A stretch of DNA of 23,692 bases, from the NCBI GenBank assembly GCA_958407555.1, contig CATYJC010000011.1, forward strand, positions 1-23,692. The letters run 5' to 3'. Below the pieces are notes generated by a model. The model saw nothing but the letters and a program-made list of their open reading frames with translations, was not told the DNA's origin and made no database searches. Both the position numbers and the translations under genes were made by a program. This document shows positions 22,996-23,692 of the stretch, piece after piece (position 1 is the first letter of the stretch; the number at the start of each line of letters is the position of its first letter). Origin of the DNA: an uncultured Collinsella sp. (GTDB lineage: Bacteria; Actinomycetota; Coriobacteriia; Coriobacteriales; Coriobacteriaceae).

Positions 22996-23692
22996 CAAGA
23001 TCGCCAACCGCAAGGTTATCTGCGACACGCTGCTCGAGGCCGCGAAGACCGATAAGGATATCGTCGTCCTGTGCTCCGACTCCCGCGGCTCCGCATCGCT
23101 CACGCCGTTCTTCGATCAGTATCCCCAGCAGTCCGTCGAGGTCGGCATCGCCGAGCAGGACCTGGTGAGCATCGCCGCCGGCATGGCTTCGTGCGGCAAG
23201 AAGGCCTGGGCTGCCTCGCCGGCGTCCTTTGTGACCACGCGCTCGTATGAGCAGTGCAAGGTCGACGTCTCGTACTCTAACACCAACGTCAAGCTCATCG
23301 GCATCTCGGGCGGCGTGTCCTACGGCGCCTTGGGCATGAGCCATCACTCCGCGCAGGATATCGCCGCCATGAGCGCGATTCCCAACATGCGCGTGTATCT
23401 GCCGAGCGACCGCTTCCAGACCGCCGAGCTCGTGCGCGCCCTGGTCGCCGACAACAAGCCGGCCTACATCCGCGTGGGCCGCAACCCGGTCGAGGACGTG
23501 TACACCGAGGACGAGTGCCCGTTCCAGATGGATCGCGCCACCTGGGTGCGCCGCGGCACCGATGTGACGCTTGTCGCCACCGGCGAGATGGTCCGCCATG
23601 CCGTGGACGCTGCCGACCTGCTGGCCGAGCAGGGCATCTCGGCAACGGTGCTCGACATGTATTGCGTCAAGCCGCTCGACGCCGAGGCCGTG
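22988..23692 (+). CDS. Transketolase, C-terminal subunit (partial, runs off the window)
   Basis: This reading frame is open from ATG 22988 to the window end (235 codons), so the 3' end is missing; the full protein should be about 310 residues. It is the pyrimidine-binding plus C-terminal transketolase half. ANRKVICDTLLEAAKTDKDIVVLCSDSRGSASL starts the domain, EVGIAEQDLVSIAAGMA (residues 51-67) holds the conserved Glu that activates ThDP, and SYGALGMSHHSAQDIA follows near 112-127. It overlaps the N-terminal subunit by 8 nt with GGAGG (22978-22982) as Shine-Dalgarno. The two subunits are expected to form the active heterotetramer. Any further genes of the pathway would lie beyond the right edge. 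Confidence 0.93.
   Translation, partial: MANKIANRKVICDTLLEAAKTDKDIVVLCSDSRGSASLTPFFDQYPQQSVEVGIAEQDLVSIAAGMASCGKKAWAASPASFVTTRSYEQCKVDVSYSNTNVKLIGISGGVSYGALGMSHHSAQDIAAMSAIPNMRVYLPSDRFQTAELVRALVADNKPAYIRVGRNPVEDVYTEDECPFQMDRATWVRRGTDVTLVATGEMVRHAVDAADLLAEQGISATVLDMYCVKPLDAEAV

Noticed and set aside
21745..23103. 452-codon minus-strand frame across the isomerase and transketolase genes
   Set aside because: It spans two unrelated plus-strand genes and their gap, with antisense-type composition, so it is a shadow frame.

Overview
The window looks like chromosomal DNA from a Collinsella-type gut actinobacterium (class Coriobacteriia). The coding regions are GC-rich with a strong G/C bias at third codon positions, GTG starts are used, and Shine-Dalgarno sites are strong. 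The gene complement also fits: an NRAMP-related Mg2+ transporter of the kind studied in Eggerthella lenta, a split transketolase, and a LicT-type beta-glucoside PTS operon. The taxon is inferred from sequence character only. I see no rRNA, tRNA, CRISPR array, insertion sequence or prophage.

Layout. (1) 59-1024 (-) is a membrane-anchored alpha/beta hydrolase, read divergently from a hemolysin-III/PAQR protein (1211-1894) and a CNNM/CorC-type transporter (2003-3376). (2) 3401-7006 holds envelope-type proteins: a stand-alone domain resembling the N-terminus of cyanophycin synthetase with an acidic tail, a YtxH-like protein overlapping a PRC-barrel protein, and a NodB-fold polysaccharide-deacetylase relative that has lost its metal-binding histidines. 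(3) 7110-10495 is a probable Mg2+ operon: a structured 5' leader, a PRC/MgtE_N/CBS protein with a non-canonical membrane domain, an NRAMP-related (NRMT-like) transporter, and a strong terminator. (4) 10575-12791 (-) is an OatA-like membrane O-acyltransferase with an SGNH domain. (5) 12978-14952 is a ribokinase/nucleoside hydrolase pair for ribonucleoside salvage, behind a good promoter overlapped by a perfect palindrome. (6) 15081-19136 is a LicT antiterminator, PTS EIIBC and GH1 6-phospho-beta-glucosidase operon with three RAT-like RNA sites and further RNA structures. (7) 19190-23692 is a LacI regulator followed by an L-fucose/L-arabinose isomerase-like enzyme and a split transketolase, the second subunit running off the right edge. 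Shared AT-rich operator-like motifs link the LacI gene to the isomerase gene.

How it fits together. The beta-glucoside operon is a self-contained induction circuit. LicT should read PTS flux and open its own terminator, and a third RAT overlaps a helix that could hide the PTS ribosome binding site. The LacI/isomerase/transketolase block looks like a catabolic route for an unidentified sugar. The most unusual assembly is the Mg2+ pair: an MgtE-like sensor that lacks the MgtE pore signature sits directly upstream of an NRMT-type transporter.
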